From assembly GCF_000455265.1 (NCBI RefSeq), contig NZ_HG005142.1:402496-466495 (forward strand): DNA of 64,000 nt, given 5' to 3'. Positions 35,972 through 44,815 of the stretch are shown in pieces. The notes under the pieces are model-generated. The model did no database searches. It was given only the letters and a program-made list of their open reading frames with translations, and had not been told where the DNA came from. The first letter of the stretch is position 1; every line of letters begins with the position of its first letter. The DNA comes from Paenibacillus antibioticophila (GTDB lineage Bacteria > Bacillota > Bacilli > Paenibacillales > Paenibacillaceae). The position numbers and the translations under genes were made by a program.

Positions 35972-36442
35972 AACAGTACATGTACTTCAAGGTCAACTCT
36001 AGAACCTCACCTTTTCTCTCGTCAATCATAGTTAATGAAAAACTGGCAGTACGGAACTAACTAAAATTGATGAGTTGCTACATGCATATACTCTCAGAGC
36101 GGCAACATTCGTGCAAGAGTATACAGTCGGATGATCTGTAATGAATCGCCTATAAACTTCTTGTAATTTATACCAGTGTAAAGTATCCTAAGTTTGTCCG
36201 AAAGCATCGGCGAGCCCCTGTTGAGAAGTACTCACAGGGGTATTTTATTTTCTTGGAAAAATCGATGCGAAGCTCGGGTCTCTTGACGGGTCAATAGAAA
36301 AGATATTTAACGCAATATTTTAATGGAAAGGTATCTATTGGGGAACAGAGATTGACAAAATAAACAGTTCTCAGTAACAGATTTTGGTATACTAAATATT
36401 AAAGAAATCCATAAAATTGAGCATTTTGACAGGAGGTAGACC
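35972..36442. other. Intergenic stretch with terminator
   Basis: No gene is supported. A terminator lies at 36215-36252 (listed separately). Beyond it, AT-rich DNA leads to the AGGAGGT at 36431-36437 in front of the large gene. A candidate promoter is TTGACA (36351-36356) with TATACT (36387-36392) 30 bases on, which is too far apart, so no promoter is called. Confidence 0.4.
36215..36252 (+). terminator. Rho-independent terminator
   Basis: CCCCTGT (36215-36221) pairs with ACAGGGG (36234-36240) across a 12-base loop, followed by TATTTTATTTTC. It separates the TIGR02391 gene from the large cargo gene. A degenerate look-alike lies at 35107-35142. Confidence 0.7.
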
Positions 36443-36475
36443 GGTATCAACAAGCCAAAAACTCCTTACATTTTC

Positions 36476-39400
36476 TTGAAATCCAGAAGACCTAATGAAT
36501 TTTCAGATTCTTTCACCGTGAAAAAGGGCAATCTATCCAAGGAATTCATGGATTTCTTTTTAAGTACCCTTACCAGTAGAAGCCAAGAAAAAGACTTTGA
36601 ACATTTCTGCAGGGAGCTAGCTCAAGTCGAAATATGTCCTAATCTCCTCCCCCAGACTGGTCCAACCGGTGGTGGAGATAGTAAAGTGGATTCTGAAACC
36701 TACCCAGTTTCAGAATCCACGAGTCTCACATGGTACTCAGGTGTTGGTAGAAACGCCGCAAATGAAAGATGGGCTTTTGCAATAAGCGCAAAGAAAAACT
36801 GGAGACCAAAAGTTAAATCCGATGTCGAAAACATACTCAGTACAAATAGAGACTATAAGATAATATTTTTTATGACTAACCAAGCTGTTCCTGATAAGAA
36901 ACGTGCAGAAGTAGAGGATTTGCTTTCAAAGCAATTCTTAATTGATGTACGGATATTGGATAAAACCTGGATTCTAGAAAAATTATTTAATAATCACCGG
37001 CAAGAAATTGCGATTAATACCTTCAATTTACCAAGTGATTTTGTTGATGAAATAAACTTGGGTCCATTAGATTATAGAAGAAAAAAGAGATTAGAAACAA
37101 TCGAAACAGCAATTTCATCCCAAATATCAAACCAAGAGTTTAATCTACTGTTAGTTGAAAATGCTATCGAATCTGCAATACTTAGTCGGGAGCTTGAATT
37201 ACCTAAAAGTGATACAGTAGGAAGATTCGAAAGAGCTTTAAAAATTGCAAAACAGTACGGAACAAGCATTCAAGTGAAAGAATGCTTATATCAATGGGCT
37301 TGGACATTGTATTGGTGGTATGAAGATAAAGAAGACTTCCAAAAAGTGTTTATGGAATTCATGGAAAATGTAGTCGGCAGCAATAATTTTTTTGATATCG
37401 AACGGCTTACAAATTTGTGGATGAACCTTTATACGGCTTGTAATGGTAATCTCGAAAATGAAACATTAAAATCCTGTACTGCTACGCTTTTAGATGAATA
37501 TGAACGACTTATATCTGATACTGAGCGAATAAATACTTCATTAGAAGCAAGAGCAAATTTTGTATTTGTAAAACTGTTTTTAGGACACGATCCTGAAAAA
37601 TTATTTCAAGAGCTAAAAATAACCATACAAGAAAGCAGTCACTCAATTGATTTTAGTTTCAATACAGTTACTAAAATGGTTACGGAGCTCTCTCCCCTCC
37701 TTTTAGATTCTGAAACTTTTAACGAATTATTTGAAGTTCTTATTTCGATGTCTAGTAGCCGTGAACAAGAGTTGGCTTCTGCGAAATTGTTGTTGGAAAG
37801 AGGAAAATCATTATATGATGAGAAACCTTATTCCGCGATCCAGTTTATTGGTCGTTCACTTGTTAGGCTATATAAATCGGAGAGCAAAAAACTTTTAATT
37901 TCCGCAATGTTTTTTATGGCAAGTTGTTTTAATAGAATCGGCTTACAATGGGCCGCTTATGGCTACTTCATTAATGCATATTATTTAGCAGTTATTGATT
38001 ATATGAAATTTGGCAATGTGTCTCCGTATTTCTTAGGCTCGTCAGAAAGTCTAAGAAATTTGGAAGTTCAATTTGGGAGACTAGCAAACTCATTAGAATG
38101 GCATCGCTTATACTTAATTTCTAAAGAATTGCTAAACTCTGCTGGATATAACATAAAAAGCGAACTCATTGAAGATGGAGATAAAATATACGATGGCATT
38201 CTTGGAACCTTCTTTTTAAAATTAAAACAAAGTGATCTAAGAAAAATATCTAAGTTACCGAATGCACTAGAAGTAAATGGACTTGAAATGGCTAGTGTTG
38301 CATTAAAGTATTCTCTGGGACATGATGATCCTGATCTATTGGAATCATTCGGAAATGATGATACTGCCATAAACGACTTTATGTTTAAATGGTTTGACCA
38401 ACCGGCAAATAATCAACTTCCAAACAGTCTGATATTCGGCAATGAACATTCTGAACAGTTTCAATCAAACATACTAGGGTGTACAGTCACAATCAACTCG
38501 GACGTAAATTTTCCGTGCTTAGAACTATCACAAAGCATCCTTTCTTGTATTGAGGCTTTTATGTCTACAAGCATCGTTGATGCAGTTATGTGCAGATATC
38601 CCGATGTAAATATTACTTTAAAATTTGTTGAAACTGACTCTTATCAACTGGATGTTTCTCATACTGATATCCAAGGGAATTTACACTATAACATAACCTG
38701 TAGTAATTTCACTAAAGAAACATTCATAAAATCACAACAGGAGACAAAGGAATTCTTATTCAACTTCATTGTGGACTTCATTTCAAAAGTATTTCTTTTT
38801 AAAGATTACGAAAAACAACTTGAAAAATTAATTGTATCAGATGAAGCTCTAAATAGATCAATTGAATTTACCTCAAGTATTTTTGTTGTTGACGATTTGT
38901 TAGGTCAACATAGACAATCACTTGAGAAATGGATCGAACCTAGTTTTGTAGATTTCCCCTTAATCAGAGAAAAAGAATTATTTGAAAAATCTTCAAATAT
39001 AGCTGATAGCATAGAAGGTACCGAAGCTGAAGATTATCAAATTAAATATGGACTCCCAGAAGATCACAATTTTGAATCAATAAGCCATCAAAATATACGG
39101 ATGGGTAAAATTATTAATATATCATTATGGGATCAAGCAAAATGGAAGGGTGTTTTGTTCTTACACACTCCGGAACCTAACACTCCACCTATTCTGGCTC
39201 CAGTATTCAGTAGTATTGATTATGGATCTCTAATCTTTCAAAAATGGATTGAAGAAATTGGTAAAAATGACCACAACAATAAGATAAAAATAGGCATTAT
39301 AAAGGGGATAGATAAAAACAATCCATTCCACTATAAGATTGTTTTCTCAGAGAATATTGCTCGATCGTTACCTGATTTAGAGAAAGGCTATTTTATGGTG

Positions 39401-39727
39401 CCTAGTAGAATTCATATAATGGAACCAAATAATAATACAAACTTATCAAATTTCATCGAACGCATTAATATGACAAATTTCAATTATTTTATCGCTCCTG
39501 CTTTCTTTAATCCTAAAATCTCTAATTATGATATAGAATATGAGAATATTATCAAGAAAAATAAAATTGAAATCAAAGATGCTTGGGAGATAGGGGAAGA
39601 CAGTTGGTTATCATTTGCGATTACAATTGACGACAATCCTATCATCCCATCAACAGTACAAAATCCACCAGTCATAAGATTAATGAATTTGAAGAAAAAT
39701 TTAGGTAATAACCTCAAGAAGAGCTAA
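36476..39727 (+). CDS. Large cargo protein with PD-(D/E)XK-like N-terminal domain
   Basis: The 1083-residue protein has an N-terminal domain resembling Mrr/PD-(D/E)XK nucleases: DFEHFCRELAQVEICPNLLP, TGPTGGGDSKVD (GGGD at 65-68) and RWAFAISAKKNW (SAKK at 104-107). Next comes KIIFFMTNQAVPDKKRAEVE and LIDVRILDKTWILEKLF. The active acid before K is replaced by S-A, a variation seen in this fold. Residues 200-1083 are mostly helical and unrecognised, without Walker motifs. The codon use is very AT-rich. A strong AGGAGGT at 36431-36437 lies 38 bases before this TTG. The frame is open back to 36440 and an ATC at 36446 is correctly spaced, so the true start may be noncanonical or mutated. Confidence 0.7.
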   Translation: MKSRRPNEFSDSFTVKKGNLSKEFMDFFLSTLTSRSQEKDFEHFCRELAQVEICPNLLPQTGPTGGGDSKVDSETYPVSESTSLTWYSGVGRNAANERWAFAISAKKNWRPKVKSDVENILSTNRDYKIIFFMTNQAVPDKKRAEVEDLLSKQFLIDVRILDKTWILEKLFNNHRQEIAINTFNLPSDFVDEINLGPLDYRRKKRLETIETAISSQISNQEFNLLLVENAIESAILSRELELPKSDTVGRFERALKIAKQYGTSIQVKECLYQWAWTLYWWYEDKEDFQKVFMEFMENVVGSNNFFDIERLTNLWMNLYTACNGNLENETLKSCTATLLDEYERLISDTERINTSLEARANFVFVKLFLGHDPEKLFQELKITIQESSHSIDFSFNTVTKMVTELSPLLLDSETFNELFEVLISMSSSREQELASAKLLLERGKSLYDEKPYSAIQFIGRSLVRLYKSESKKLLISAMFFMASCFNRIGLQWAAYGYFINAYYLAVIDYMKFGNVSPYFLGSSESLRNLEVQFGRLANSLEWHRLYLISKELLNSAGYNIKSELIEDGDKIYDGILGTFFLKLKQSDLRKISKLPNALEVNGLEMASVALKYSLGHDDPDLLESFGNDDTAINDFMFKWFDQPANNQLPNSLIFGNEHSEQFQSNILGCTVTINSDVNFPCLELSQSILSCIEAFMSTSIVDAVMCRYPDVNITLKFVETDSYQLDVSHTDIQGNLHYNITCSNFTKETFIKSQQETKEFLFNFIVDFISKVFLFKDYEKQLEKLIVSDEALNRSIEFTSSIFVVDDLLGQHRQSLEKWIEPSFVDFPLIREKELFEKSSNIADSIEGTEAEDYQIKYGLPEDHNFESISHQNIRMGKIINISLWDQAKWKGVLFLHTPEPNTPPILAPVFSSIDYGSLIFQKWIEEIGKNDHNNKIKIGIIKGIDKNNPFHYKIVFSENIARSLPDLEKGYFMVPSRIHIMEPNNNTNLSNFIERINMTNFNYFIAPAFFNPKISNYDIEYENIIKKNKIEIKDAWEIGEDSWLSFAITIDDNPIIPSTVQNPPVIRLMNLKKNLGNNLKKS

Positions 39728-39788
39728 GACTGATTCAGACTGAAGACAAAGAAGATTACGAACGATAGAAACATAATGGCTGAAACCC

Positions 39789-39820
39789 GCCACATTCCAT
39801 ATTCAGGGATGTGGCTTTTT
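39789..39820 (+). terminator. Terminator after the large cargo gene
   Basis: GCCACATTCC pairs imperfectly with GGGATGTGGC and is followed by five T residues. It closes cargo block 2 before the transfer region begins. Confidence 0.65.
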
Positions 39821-39898
39821 GCTACTCCCTATCTCGAAAGGAGAGATGTAATAATGCCCCTCCTCCCTTTTTCTCATTGGATAAAATTTCCGCCTTCC

Positions 39899-40010
39899 CA
39901 CTCTCCAAGAGCCCCGCCTCTTGGGAGTGGTGTAAAGGCAGGAATAGCCAAATGTCATTTGGCGCAGGAAACCGCGTGGGAGCAGAGCTCCCACCGACAT
40001 TTTTGAGGCA
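39899..40010 (+). other. oriT: Candidate oriT: three clustered palindromes upstream of the relaxase genes
   Basis: Within 100 bases there are three inverted repeats. CACTCTCCAAGAG (39899-39911) pairs with CTCTTGGGAGTG (39918-39929). GCCAAATG-T-CATTTGGC (39947-39963) is perfect. GTGGGAGC-AGA-GCTCCCAC (39976-39994) is also perfect. They lie directly before the MobC-like and relaxase genes, the classic place for a transfer origin. A 50-codon frame with a good site (39854-40006, MPLLPFSHWIKFPPSHSP...) spans the same bases and may also be expressed. The nick site is not identifiable by eye. Confidence 0.6.
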
Positions 40011-40056
40011 TTTTCCCCGGCTATCGAATGTCGCTGGTAGAAGAATTTGAAGCGAG

Positions 40057-40548
40057 GTGCTATCGCTGGCCCAAGCAGAAAAGACTATTCAAATAACCGT
40101 CAAGTTGCCTAAGAAGCAGTATGAGTCACTCAAAAAGTATGCAGCGTCCAAACATTTAAGCATGGCCGATATTGTCCGCGCCTTCATTACAAAAGGGATG
40201 TCAATCGAAGCTTACTCTGAGGAAATTGATTTTATCACCACAATCATCCGCCAGGAGATCAATATTGCCATCGGCGGACTGAGTAGCCGGCTGGCAGGGC
40301 TGGCCAGCAAGGATCTCATCATGTCCGCCGCTTCCTACTACTCCACCATCGCCATTATTACCGACCTTATTGATACCAACCGTTACACTACCTTCCGCGA
40401 GATTGAAAAAAAAGCCCGCCAGCTTGCTGTTGAATACATGAAGATGAAGCTAACTGATGCCGAGAAGCTATTCCTCTCTGGTGACGCTTTTGAACAAAAT
40501 ATTGAATGTCTGCGTGGAGGCAATGGCGATGTCGGCCCTGATCTATAA
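40057..40548 (+). CDS. MobC-like relaxosome accessory protein
   Basis: The 163-residue protein starts with a ribbon-helix-helix pattern (IQITVKLPKKQYESLKKYAA, SKHLSMADIVRAFITKGMSI) and continues with helices such as GLSSRLAGLASKDLIMSAAS. Ribbon-helix-helix proteins at this position bind the transfer origin and help the relaxase. The GTG at 40057 lies immediately after the candidate oriT, with AAGCGAGG as a modest site. Its 3' end overlaps the relaxase gene by 20 bases, so the two are translationally coupled. Confidence 0.8.
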   Translation: MLSLAQAEKTIQITVKLPKKQYESLKKYAASKHLSMADIVRAFITKGMSIEAYSEEIDFITTIIRQEINIAIGGLSSRLAGLASKDLIMSAASYYSTIAIITDLIDTNRYTTFREIEKKARQLAVEYMKMKLTDAEKLFLSGDAFEQNIECLRGGNGDVGPDL

Positions 40549-41764
40549 ACAACGTTTTTCCCACCCCAACCATCCGAAAACGGCTGTCAGTAATTACGTC
40601 CATATTGGTTATATCGCTACACGTCCTGGAGCAGTCCGACATGAAAACATGCCCCACGGTTTATTCGGAAAGCTGCAACCCGGTCAGATCCATGCGTTCG
40701 ACTCTTGGCAGGAAGTTGCTCGTATCGCCAGGCAGATTTCTAAAGAAGGCAAGAATATGTATCGAAGTGTGATCTCTTTTCGTACCGAAACAGCACAGGA
40801 GCTTGGTTTGAATAGCTTTTCTGAATGGCAGCAATACATCGAACAACATATTGCCACTCTCGCTGCTCACAACCGTATCAAGACTGAAAATCTATGTTGG
40901 GCTGCTGCATTCCACAACGAAAAGGATCATCCCCATCTTCATATTGTTTATTGGGATAAGTCGCAAACCATCATGAGAAACTTCACCCATCCCGAAATCC
41001 CCAATCGCATCCGTAAACAGCTCATTAAAGATACCTTTGCCTATAAAATCAAAGAATTCTGTATGCAACGGGATCAGTTCAAGTCGGGTATTACCGAAGT
41101 TACGGACCAAATGATCGAAGAATTTGAAGCCTACCTGAAACAACTGAATCCAAAAACATTTAAAGCCTTCCAGAGCCGCTTTCAAAATGAAGATGAAGAC
41201 TCCTTGCTACATTTTCCAAAACATCACTTGGTTGAACCCACGGCAGTAAAAGAACTGGCACGACAATTGTTTCAACTGAGAGAGCAGATGCCGAAAACAG
41301 GAAGACTCGCCTACAAGCTGTTGCCGGCGGAGGTCAAGATCTCGGTTGATGCAGTCGTCCAGAATTCACTTCAAAAAAATCACTACCTCTCTCAAATGGT
41401 CGAGGATTATGTGGAAGCAAAGCTGCAGTTGTCCAAGCTATACACCTCCGATCCTGACAACCTGAAAAAGCAACGCAGAAAATACCAAGATGAAGCGGAA
41501 AAGCGAATCGCCAATCGCGTCCTCACTAGCATTAGAACCATCATCAAGCTGGAAAAGGAAGCTGATATCAGCATCTGGCAAACTCATCGTCAATATGCCA
41601 TGGCAGAGCAACTGCTGCTGGAATTGTTGAGCCGGATGGAAAGTCTTTTTATGGAAGCCCAACTCAACTATGACGACAAAGCAAAAATAATGGGAGGTGA
41701 TTTATCCAAACTAGCTAAAAAGGAGTGGCTGCTGCGCCATAAGGACCAAGGTATGGAAAGATAG
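40529..41764 (+). CDS. MobP-type (MobP3/MobL-like) relaxase
   Basis: The 411-residue protein begins MSALIYKQRFSHPNHPKTAV, followed by NYVHIGYIATRPGAVRHENM. It has the HUH metal motif in NEKDHPHLHIVYW and a probable catalytic tyrosine in the N-terminal third. This is the nicking enzyme that cuts and carries the transferred strand. I chose the ATG at 40529 because GGAGG lies 8 bases upstream; the longer frame lacks a site. It is shorter than many relaxases and has no helicase domain, so the element's helicase protein may substitute. Confidence 0.85.
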   Translation: MSALIYKQRFSHPNHPKTAVSNYVHIGYIATRPGAVRHENMPHGLFGKLQPGQIHAFDSWQEVARIARQISKEGKNMYRSVISFRTETAQELGLNSFSEWQQYIEQHIATLAAHNRIKTENLCWAAAFHNEKDHPHLHIVYWDKSQTIMRNFTHPEIPNRIRKQLIKDTFAYKIKEFCMQRDQFKSGITEVTDQMIEEFEAYLKQLNPKTFKAFQSRFQNEDEDSLLHFPKHHLVEPTAVKELARQLFQLREQMPKTGRLAYKLLPAEVKISVDAVVQNSLQKNHYLSQMVEDYVEAKLQLSKLYTSDPDNLKKQRRKYQDEAEKRIANRVLTSIRTIIKLEKEADISIWQTHRQYAMAEQLLLELLSRMESLFMEAQLNYDDKAKIMGGDLSKLAKKEWLLRHKDQGMER

Positions 41765-41779
41765 CTTTGGTCAGAATTC

Positions 41780-41800
41780 ACACGCTCAAAAAGCGTGTTT
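41780..41800 (+). terminator. Small hairpin after the relaxase gene
   Basis: ACACGCT pairs with AGCGTGT across CAAAA, followed by a short T tract. It could be a weak terminator or attenuator between relaxase and accessory genes. Confidence 0.5.
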
Positions 41801-41911
41801 CCTATTGTTCACTTATCCCTATATCTTGGGGATAAGTCTGTTTGACAATCTGTAGATAACTCTCCTTATTGAGCCTTTTCATTTCAACTTCAAGTAGAAA
41901 GGAAGAATCCC

Positions 41912-42079
41912 ATGCTTTTTACCAGTGGCAAACTTCAAGCTTTTGAGCAAATGATGCGCGAGACTCCGCGTCCTCCCCTTCAAGCTCACCATAAATCCAT
42001 ACCGAAAAAATCCACGTCACCATCCTCAGCCAAACTTGAAAAGGAGAAACCAAATGAAGACCAGCGACCGTTTGCTTGA
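41912..42079 (+). CDS. Small ICE accessory protein, 55 residues
   Basis: An ATG preceded by GAAAGGAAGAATCC opens a 55-codon frame: MLFTSGKLQAFEQMMRETPR, then a proline- and lysine-rich tail ending EDQRPFA. It overlaps the start of the next gene by 26 bases. The compact start and proline-rich tail look like a real small protein. No family is recognised with confidence. Confidence 0.6.
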   Translation: MLFTSGKLQAFEQMMRETPRPPLQAHHKSIPKKSTSPSSAKLEKEKPNEDQRPFA

Positions 42080-42707
42080 AGTGCTTCGCTATCAATTGAC
42101 AGAGGCAGGATTCATTTTAGATTCACAAAACTATCCCGATGATGCTTGTATTGTTTTTTATCAGGATGATCCCGTAGCTTATATTGATGAGAATGGATTC
42201 ATTGCCTATCCATCTGATAGTCCCAATGAATTTGCCATTCAGGTAGCCCCAATTGTAGCGAAGGTATGGGAAATGGAACGGGCCTATCATGAAGCATCGC
42301 CGACGACTATTCCCTCCGTCAGCGAGTACCGAAAGCTCTTAGAGTATAATCGGCATGTACTAGCAGCGCGATATGATGGCGAAGGACAATTTCGCTTTGT
42401 CACCTGGGAAACCAATGCGGAACGAACGGGATTGGCATTGGGTCATTATTTTCACCTTAATAAATACGAGAAGGCTAAAGAGGATTTTATAACTCGTAGT
42501 GGTCTGGCAAAAGAATCAAATATTCTGGGACCTCACGAGCTGTCCGTTATCCGTAAAGCCCTCCTCTATCGTGGTGCTCAAGATCTGAATATGGGAGCAG
42601 AAGAACGGATAGCTCTGGATCGAACTTTGCTTCAGATCGAATCAATTCTTGCTCCGATTGAACAGATTTCATTGGAAAATGAAATCCATGGAGAGCAGGA
42701 ACGTTAA
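42054..42707 (+). CDS. ICE accessory protein A of a paralogous pair
   Basis: The 217-residue protein begins MKTSDRLLEVLRYQLTEAGF. The C-terminal half has EYNRHVLAARYDGEGQFRFV, TGLALGHYFHLNKYEKAKED and FITRSGLAKES, a block that recurs in the next gene (EYGDVILACKHHPLFEYVFS, YFYNKDEALESFAVRSGL). The two are therefore tandem paralogues. The ATG at 42054 follows AAAAGGAG. There are no membrane segments. The function is unknown; the place between relaxase and coupling protein suggests a role in transfer or host takeover. Confidence 0.75.
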   Translation: MKTSDRLLEVLRYQLTEAGFILDSQNYPDDACIVFYQDDPVAYIDENGFIAYPSDSPNEFAIQVAPIVAKVWEMERAYHEASPTTIPSVSEYRKLLEYNRHVLAARYDGEGQFRFVTWETNAERTGLALGHYFHLNKYEKAKEDFITRSGLAKESNILGPHELSVIRKALLYRGAQDLNMGAEERIALDRTLLQIESILAPIEQISLENEIHGEQER

Positions 42708-42742
42708 GTGTTACACACTTTGTTGCCTGGGAGTGACAAACC

Positions 42743-43450
42743 GTGAAAAGCAAAGCAGAATTTTATAAAGCCTTTTTTGCTGTCTTGGCGGAACAAGGCA
42801 TTGAAGTGCGCCGCTCCACCTCTGCGGACTATTTGGCCGATTTATATCTGAAGGACCAACTGGTCGCCTTTTATACTCGAACAGACAGCATTGAACGAAA
42901 TCCATTCGTGACTGTCCCTGATCGCCTGATGAGCAGCATTCATGACCAGGCCCGAAAAACCGCGCTCCAGCTTGGGATTTGCACCGAAAAGCCTTATACA
43001 GACAAAGACACCAAAATTGCAAACGGCGTCTATAATCTCAGTGAATACGGTGATGTAATTCTCGCTTGCAAACATCATCCGCTGTTTGAATATGTCTTTT
43101 CCACCTATAAGCTGTCCCCGGACAACCAATTACCTGTGCAGCGGCAATACTTCTATAACAAAGATGAAGCCTTGGAAAGCTTCGCTGTCCGTAGTGGACT
43201 GGTGGATGGACGGAAATTACTCAGTGAGTCCGAGCTCGTTCTCATTCATGATGAAATGGTCAAATTCCTCATTACTCCTAACGACAAGTCCATGGAGCAG
43301 TTTGAACAGGTGCAAATCCTGATTGAAAAGCTGGAGGATCTCCTCCCTGCTCTGAAAGATCGGGATATTCAGTTGGACTATGATGCAGAGTTTGCTCACG
43401 ACTATGACGGCAATCCAGAATTGCTGGGATTAGTTGATCAGTCCCAATAA
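42743..43450 (+). CDS. ICE accessory protein B of a paralogous pair
   Basis: The 235-residue protein begins MKSKAEFYKAFFAVLAEQGI and shares the central block YNLSEYGDVILACKHHPLFE, then DEALESFAVRSGLVDGRKLL, with the preceding gene. Overall identity is low, so the duplication is old. The GTG start follows GGGAGTG. The last 40 residues are acidic (DYDAEFAHDYDGNPE). It is cytoplasmic and otherwise unrecognised. Confidence 0.75.
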   Translation: MKSKAEFYKAFFAVLAEQGIEVRRSTSADYLADLYLKDQLVAFYTRTDSIERNPFVTVPDRLMSSIHDQARKTALQLGICTEKPYTDKDTKIANGVYNLSEYGDVILACKHHPLFEYVFSTYKLSPDNQLPVQRQYFYNKDEALESFAVRSGLVDGRKLLSESELVLIHDEMVKFLITPNDKSMEQFEQVQILIEKLEDLLPALKDRDIQLDYDAEFAHDYDGNPELLGLVDQSQ

Positions 43451-43481
43451 CAAAATCATTTCATAGAAGGAAGTGATTGTT

Positions 43482-44333
43482 TTGCCACAGCCTGAAGTCT
43501 CCATTTGGGGAACCATTTTGACCTGCATCGAAATCGGTTTACATGTGTATGCGATTCAAGCGGAGCAGAATAATGGCGTAGTCCTCGATGCAGAATACGC
43601 CAAACAAAAGCTCAGCACAGAGGCACTGGCGCTGGGAGAGCGGCACGGAGAACATATTTATTTTGACGATGTAAAGAGCGTTGCTCCCGCCTATGAGCTG
43701 GCTCAACAGGGAGCGATTACCCATCCCGAACTCAGTGAATTAGCCAAACATCCCGAAAAACTCGCCATGGAAGGCAAGTATTATGCCCCAGAGTATTTTG
43801 GTGATTTTTCACCACCGGAAGATAAAGTATGGAATTCCTTTTCTAATCTCCAGCCTTTATGTAACGGAATTTATTTTGTGGATCGGGAGAAGCAGCCGAT
43901 GCTGGCGGTGCATCAAACCATTGGTGAACAGGTACTATCTGAAATGGCCGTACATGGCTCCTCTGGTCAAGGGGAGTACCTGTTGTATCCGCTGACTGAT
44001 TGCGCCATTCCGGTGTTCGAATTGTCCGCTTCTCATCCAGCAGTACTTGCTCAAATTACAGATGAATCCAGCCTGTTGCACTCCCTTTGTGACGATCATC
44101 CGGAATATGTGGGCATGCATAACTTGCATACCGAAGAATGGGGACAAATCCATGACCAGCCCTCACCCAAGTCATTGTTTTTACAGCGGCAATTGGAGTT
44201 GGCGGCCAATCAGGAGTATTTAATGCCAAATGATTCAGCTATTTATATGCAGCAAGAGATTACACCCTCTTTGCAAGCGAGAGAAGCTCCTGAAGATTTT
44301 TTTGAACCGGCCAATGAGGAAATGGAGTGGTGA
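43482..44333 (+). CDS. ICE accessory protein, DUF-like, acidic
   Basis: The protein of about 283 residues begins with a TTG at 43482 (a GTG at 43473 is also possible; GAAGG is upstream). It reads PQPEVSIWGTILTCIEIGLH and contains KYYAPEYFGDFSPPEDKVWN and GIYFVDREKQPMLAVHQTIG. It is strongly acidic with no membrane segment. It resembles multi-domain accessory proteins of Firmicute conjugative elements, but I cannot name a family. It overlaps the next gene by 7 bases. Confidence 0.7.
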   Translation: MPQPEVSIWGTILTCIEIGLHVYAIQAEQNNGVVLDAEYAKQKLSTEALALGERHGEHIYFDDVKSVAPAYELAQQGAITHPELSELAKHPEKLAMEGKYYAPEYFGDFSPPEDKVWNSFSNLQPLCNGIYFVDREKQPMLAVHQTIGEQVLSEMAVHGSSGQGEYLLYPLTDCAIPVFELSASHPAVLAQITDESSLLHSLCDDHPEYVGMHNLHTEEWGQIHDQPSPKSLFLQRQLELAANQEYLMPNDSAIYMQQEITPSLQAREAPEDFFEPANEEMEW

Positions 44334-44815
44334 ACACCAAGCAAAAGCTGCTATTAGCAGCATTACTGTTTGGTGTCGGTGCGATATTTAACCTGTTTTT
44401 CACCACCGCTTTACACGGTGTCCTATCCGGAAAAACAAAGTCTCTTGCCTTCCCCTCACTTGAACAGAGCGTTTCCAGTCTAGTTCAGCATAAAGCTCAC
44501 TTCATGCTGTTCCTCTGCTTGCAAGGGATCATTTTACTGTTGGCAGTGTTGTTTCTTCTCGCAAACAATCAACCCTATCAAAGCAAGCTAAAGACTGTTG
44601 CACCCGGCATCGAAACACCGGTTCCTGTTGGGCAACATCAGCATGGTTCAGCCCGCTGGCTCCGGGAAGAAGAACTGTCCCTTGCTTTTGACAGCCAGTT
44701 GCTCAACCTCTCACATCCGCTCCTCCGGCATCTGATTCAGACCGGTTATGATGACTTGGAGTTTCTCATCCAAAAAGACAAGGGGTCATCCAGTAATGAA
44801 CCTAACCCATCCTAA
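44327..44815 (+). CDS. Membrane-anchor subunit of the coupling protein (VirD4 N-terminal part)
   Basis: The 162-residue protein has two membrane helices (LLLAALLFGVGAIFNLFFTT; AHFMLFLCLQGIILLLAVLF). A cytoplasmic tail follows with VPVGQHQHGSARWLREEEL, which is the usual stretch just before the ATPase of VirD4/TraG proteins (HGSARWxxxxE). In this element the coupling protein is split: the anchor and linker are here and the ATPase is the next gene, with a 20-base overlap. The GTG start is inside the previous gene's 3' end. Confidence 0.7.
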   Translation: MVNTKQKLLLAALLFGVGAIFNLFFTTALHGVLSGKTKSLAFPSLEQSVSSLVQHKAHFMLFLCLQGIILLLAVLFLLANNQPYQSKLKTVAPGIETPVPVGQHQHGSARWLREEELSLAFDSQLLNLSHPLLRHLIQTGYDDLEFLIQKDKGSSSNEPNPS

